From an uncultured Moheibacter sp. (GTDB lineage: Bacteria > Bacteroidota > Bacteroidia > Flavobacteriales > Weeksellaceae): a stretch of DNA of 8,189 nt. Where the stretch lies: the NCBI GenBank assembly GCA_937875605.1, contig CALLXZ010000337.1, positions 1-8,189 of the forward strand, written 5' to 3'. Positions 6,455-8,189 of the stretch are shown here, in pieces (within the stretch, counting starts at the first letter, position 1; every line of letters begins with the position of its first letter). The notes below the pieces were generated by a model. The model had not been told where the DNA came from. It worked only from the letters and a program-made list of their open reading frames with translations, and searched no databases. The translations under genes were made by a program, and so were the position numbers.

Positions 6455-6988
6455 TTAGAATTTGAAAGCGGCTCCAACACCTACTGAACCTAAATTATAT
6501 TTATCATCCCAATGATCAGGACCATCGTTTGGATCCCATGAGTAATTGATGGCTTTGTAATAACCGTAAATATCCACTATAGGGAAACTAAATCCAAATC
6601 TTGGACGAGCTAGAAAACCACCATCTCCGGCAGCATCACTTACACCAATCGCATATCCCAAATCCAATCCTGCAAATAATCGGTCCGTAATGTTGAATTT
6701 AGCGGAAGCAGCAATTGGAATAAATGTTGCATCAGCTTTGTCGAAATCTATACCCCGCTGACGATAATCTCTACCGAAAAAATGATCAAATCCCACCAAT
6801 CCACCTACTTTTAATCGGGGAATAACCTCGAAATAATAAGTAAATGTTGCACCAGCATTAAAACCGAAAGGATCAGCATCTCCGACCGGAGCGCCTAAAT
6901 AAGGGCTTACTTCCATAGAGCCATTTTGTGCAGTGGCACTTGTTAATGTTAAAAAGGTTAGGGTTAGGATCAAAACTAACTTTTTCAT
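6455..6988 (-). CDS. Outer-membrane beta-barrel protein, paralogue A (177 aa)
   Basis: Predicted small outer-membrane beta-barrel protein of unknown function. Residues 1-20 are a signal peptide (MKKLVLILTLTFLTLTSATA) with Q21 at the mature end. The rest alternates polar and hydrophobic or aromatic residues in strand-sized blocks and ends in GVGAAFKF, a typical C-terminal beta-signal with terminal Phe. Shared with the neighbouring paralogue are YYFEVIP (51-57), DHFFG (68-72), ATFIPIAASAKFN (87-99), FAGLDLGYAI (105-114) and the C-terminus. The frame stays open to an ATG at 7069, but that extension runs into the terminator of the upstream gene (7058-7081) and would bury the signal peptide, so the start is 6988. 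The upstream region has only a near-consensus -7 (TGTATTTG, minus strand, 7021-7028). A shared terminator with lat lies downstream. The gene sits 112 bp from its paralogue. Confidence 0.85.
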   Translation of the reverse strand: MKKLVLILTLTFLTLTSATAQNGSMEVSPYLGAPVGDADPFGFNAGATFTYYFEVIPRLKVGGLVGFDHFFGRDYRQRGIDFDKADATFIPIAASAKFNITDRLFAGLDLGYAIGVSDAAGDGGFLARPRFGFSFPIVDIYGYYKAINYSWDPNDGPDHWDDKYNLGSVGVGAAFKF

Positions 6989-7022
6989 AATATTTGTTTT
7001 TACAATTTCTCTAAAATTTACA

Positions 7023-7042
7023 AATACAATGCCATTTGTATT
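7023..7042. repeat. Short inverted repeat upstream of OMP paralogue A
   Basis: AATACAA (7023-7029) and TTGTATT (7036-7042) form a perfect 7-bp inverted repeat with a 6-nt centre. It overlaps the near-consensus -7 element TGTATTTG, so it could be an operator-like site. At this length in AT-rich DNA it could also be chance. Confidence 0.25.
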
Positions 7043-7057
7043 GCACTTATAAAACAA

Positions 7058-7081
7058 AAAACCGCCCAATTAGACGGTTTT
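7058..7081 (-). terminator. Terminator of OMP paralogue B
   Basis: Read on the minus strand, AAAACCGTC pairs with GGCGGTTTT (9 bp with one G-U pair) around the loop TAATTG, followed by a T-rich tail (TTGTTTT, 7057-7051). It lies just after the stop codon of the 7101-7664 gene and separates the two tandem OMP genes, so they are probably not one simple operon. Confidence 0.8.
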
Positions 7082-7100
7082 ACTTTTTAATAATTAATTA

Positions 7101-7664
7101 TTAGAATCTGAAAGCGGCTCCCAACCCTAAAGTTCCAAGATATAAATTGTCGTCCCAGTTGCTAGCATCCCAATCTTCATCATCCCAATCTGTCCAATAG
7201 CCACTCGAATAAACAGAGTTAATTCCTTTGTAGAATAAATAAACATCCACCATAGGCAAGCTCATCCCAACTCTTGGACGAACATACAATCCACCGTTTG
7301 TATCATTACTGATTGCTATCGCATAACCCAAATCCAATCCTGCAAAGAATCTATCGGTAAAATTAAATTTAGCTGAAGCAGCAATTGGAATAAATGTAGC
7401 TCCATCACCGTCAATACTCACGTCAGTAATTCCGTTATAGATGTCATATTCTTTTCCGAAAAAATGATCAACTCCGGTTACACCACCGACTTTTAATTTG
7501 TCCGGAATAACTTCAAAATAATAAGCTCCGGTAGCTCCAACATTTACACCGATTCCATCGTTACTTGTCACAGGATAACCTGCAAAAGCACCGATTTCAA
7601 TTTGAGCATTAGCGCTCATTAATCCAAAAACTGCAACTGCAGCCGATAATAAAAGTTTTTTCAT
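7101..7664 (-). CDS. Outer-membrane beta-barrel protein, paralogue B (187 aa)
   Basis: Predicted small outer-membrane beta-barrel protein of unknown function and paralogue of the adjacent 177-aa gene. Residues 1-20 are a signal peptide (ANA/Q21 cleavage). The mature part shows barrel-like strand alternation and ends in GLGAAFRF with terminal Phe. The segments YYFEVIP (48-54), DHFFG (66-70), ATFIPIAASAKFN (89-101) and FAGLDLGYAI (107-116) repeat in the paralogue. Between the last strands is an Asp/Trp-rich stretch (156-172: YWTDWDDEDWDASNWDD), longer and more acidic than in the paralogue and probably an extracellular loop. The start at 7664 is the only ATG giving a signal peptide and is 20-odd bases from a consensus promoter (7690-7719). 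It is divergent from purM. OprF-like porins and other OmpW/Opa-like barrels are alternatives; I cannot choose between families. Confidence 0.88.
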   Translation of the reverse strand: MKKLLLSAAVAVFGLMSANAQIEIGAFAGYPVTSNDGIGVNVGATGAYYFEVIPDKLKVGGVTGVDHFFGKEYDIYNGITDVSIDGDGATFIPIAASAKFNFTDRFFAGLDLGYAIAISNDTNGGLYVRPRVGMSLPMVDVYLFYKGINSVYSSGYWTDWDDEDWDASNWDDNLYLGTLGLGAAFRF

Positions 7665-7689
7665 AATAAATTGTTTTAAGTATTAAAAT

Positions 7690-7719
7690 CAAATTTAATA
7701 GAAAAAATTGTTTTTCAAA
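7690..7719 (-). promoter_or_regulatory. Bacteroidota-type promoter for OMP paralogue B
   Basis: On the minus strand the order is TTTG (7716-7719), an 18-bp spacer, then TAAATTTG (7690-7697), both elements exact. Transcription would begin near 7684, giving a leader of about 20 nt. The same spacer occurs at the promoter of the small membrane protein gene. Confidence 0.75.
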
Positions 7720-7788
7720 AGAGCACAAATTTTTAATATTGACATTTAATTCACATAAATTGAGTATTATGGGCTGAAAATATTTGGT

Positions 7789-7796
7789 TATTTTTG
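7789..7796 (+). promoter_or_regulatory. Candidate -7 box for purM
   Basis: TATTTTTG matches TAnnTTTG and ends 28 bp before the purM ATG. No TTTG is present near 7767-7770, where a -33 element would be expected. No purine riboswitch-like structure is evident in the short leader. Confidence 0.45.
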
Positions 7797-7824
7797 TCCA
7801 TCAGAATTTTTTCAAGAAAATCAA

Positions 7825-8189
7825 ATGAGCAATACATACAAATCTGCCGGAGTCGATAAAGAAGAAGGTTATCAAACAGTTTCTAAAATTAAAAAAGCCG
7901 TATCCGAAACTCATAATTCAAATGTTTTGAACGGAATCGGAAGTTTCGGTGCTTTTTATCAATTATCCGGCTATAAAAATCCGGTTTTGGTTTCCGGAAC
8001 GGATGGGGTGGGCACAAAACTTAGGATTGCTCTGGATGTGAAAAAATACGATACGGTCGGGATCGATTGTTTTGCTATGTGTGCTAATGATATTCTTTGT
8101 CACGGGGCAAAACCACTTTTCTTTTTGGATTATCTGGCGTGTGGGAAATTGGATTCTGATATTGCCGCCGAAATTGTGGGAGGAATTGC
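7825..8189 (+). CDS. purM: Phosphoribosylformylglycinamidine cyclo-ligase (AIR synthetase), 5' part
   Basis: PurM converts formylglycinamidine ribonucleotide plus ATP to aminoimidazole ribonucleotide, the fifth step of de novo purine synthesis, in the cytoplasm. The 121 complete codons seen here run off the window end, so the gene is partial only because of the window; the family is usually around 330-390 aa. Visible landmarks are YKSAGVDKEEGY at 5-16, GIGSFGAFY at 37-45, the glycine-rich SGTDGVGTKLRIA at 57-69 (ATP-binding region), and VGIDCFAMCANDILCHGAKP followed by LFFLDYLACGKLD, which align with E. coli PurM (ID.[28 protein letters not shown]). The start is ATG 7825, which gives the normal N-terminus MSNTYKSAGVD. 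It is divergent from OMP paralogue B across a 160-bp gap. Confidence 0.95.
   Translation, partial: MSNTYKSAGVDKEEGYQTVSKIKKAVSETHNSNVLNGIGSFGAFYQLSGYKNPVLVSGTDGVGTKLRIALDVKKYDTVGIDCFAMCANDILCHGAKPLFFLDYLACGKLDSDIAAEIVGGI

Noticed and set aside
6989..7069. N-terminal extension of OMP paralogue A to the ATG at 7069
   Set aside because: It overlaps the terminator of the upstream gene and would put 27 residues before an obvious signal peptide.

Overview
This AT-rich window reads as chromosomal DNA from a Flavobacterium-like member of the Flavobacteriales (Bacteroidota). The evidence is an LRR protein with a type IX secretion (Por) C-terminal sorting domain, several TAnnTTTG-type Bacteroidota -7 promoter boxes, and exported proteins whose predicted mature ends begin with Gln. 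The genes found here (class II fumarase, an LpxD homologue, lysine 6-aminotransferase, PurM) are also typical of flavobacterial chromosomes. I see no plasmid, phage, insertion sequence, CRISPR, tRNA or rRNA. Genus and species cannot be fixed from the window.

Layout, left to right: (1) positions 22-54, the terminator of an upstream gene outside the window; (2) 80-1354 (+), a secreted LRR protein with a T9SS tail, convergent with (3) 1421-2806 (-), fumC, sharing a bidirectional terminator at 1363-1390; (4) 2807-3012, a fumC leader region with a 14-bp hairpin, and a promoter for (5) 3013-3219 (+), a 68-residue membrane protein of unknown function, convergent with (6) 3293-3949 (-), an OmpA-family lipoprotein, again with a shared terminator; (7) 4054-4986 (+), an LpxD-type hexapeptide-repeat acyltransferase, followed by (8) 5084-6382 (+), L-lysine 6-transaminase; (9) 6455-6988 and 7101-7664 (both -), two tandem paralogous outer-membrane beta-barrel proteins, each followed by a terminator; (10) 7825-8189 (+), the 5' part of purM, cut by the window end. 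No gene-free stretch exceeds about 210 bases.

Most genes look like single transcription units: each convergent junction has one symmetrical terminator and nearly every gene has a recognisable or near-consensus -7 box. The themes are the cell envelope (LRR surface protein, OmpA-like lipoprotein, lipid A-type acyltransferase, two beta-barrel proteins, small membrane protein) mixed with core metabolism (fumarase, lysine catabolism, purine synthesis). I found no convincing new multi-gene system. The points most worth following up are the corrected start of the small membrane protein, the hairpin in the fumC leader, the duplicated beta-barrel pair with blocks of identical DNA and an Asp/Trp-rich loop, and the stand-alone LpxD-like gene.
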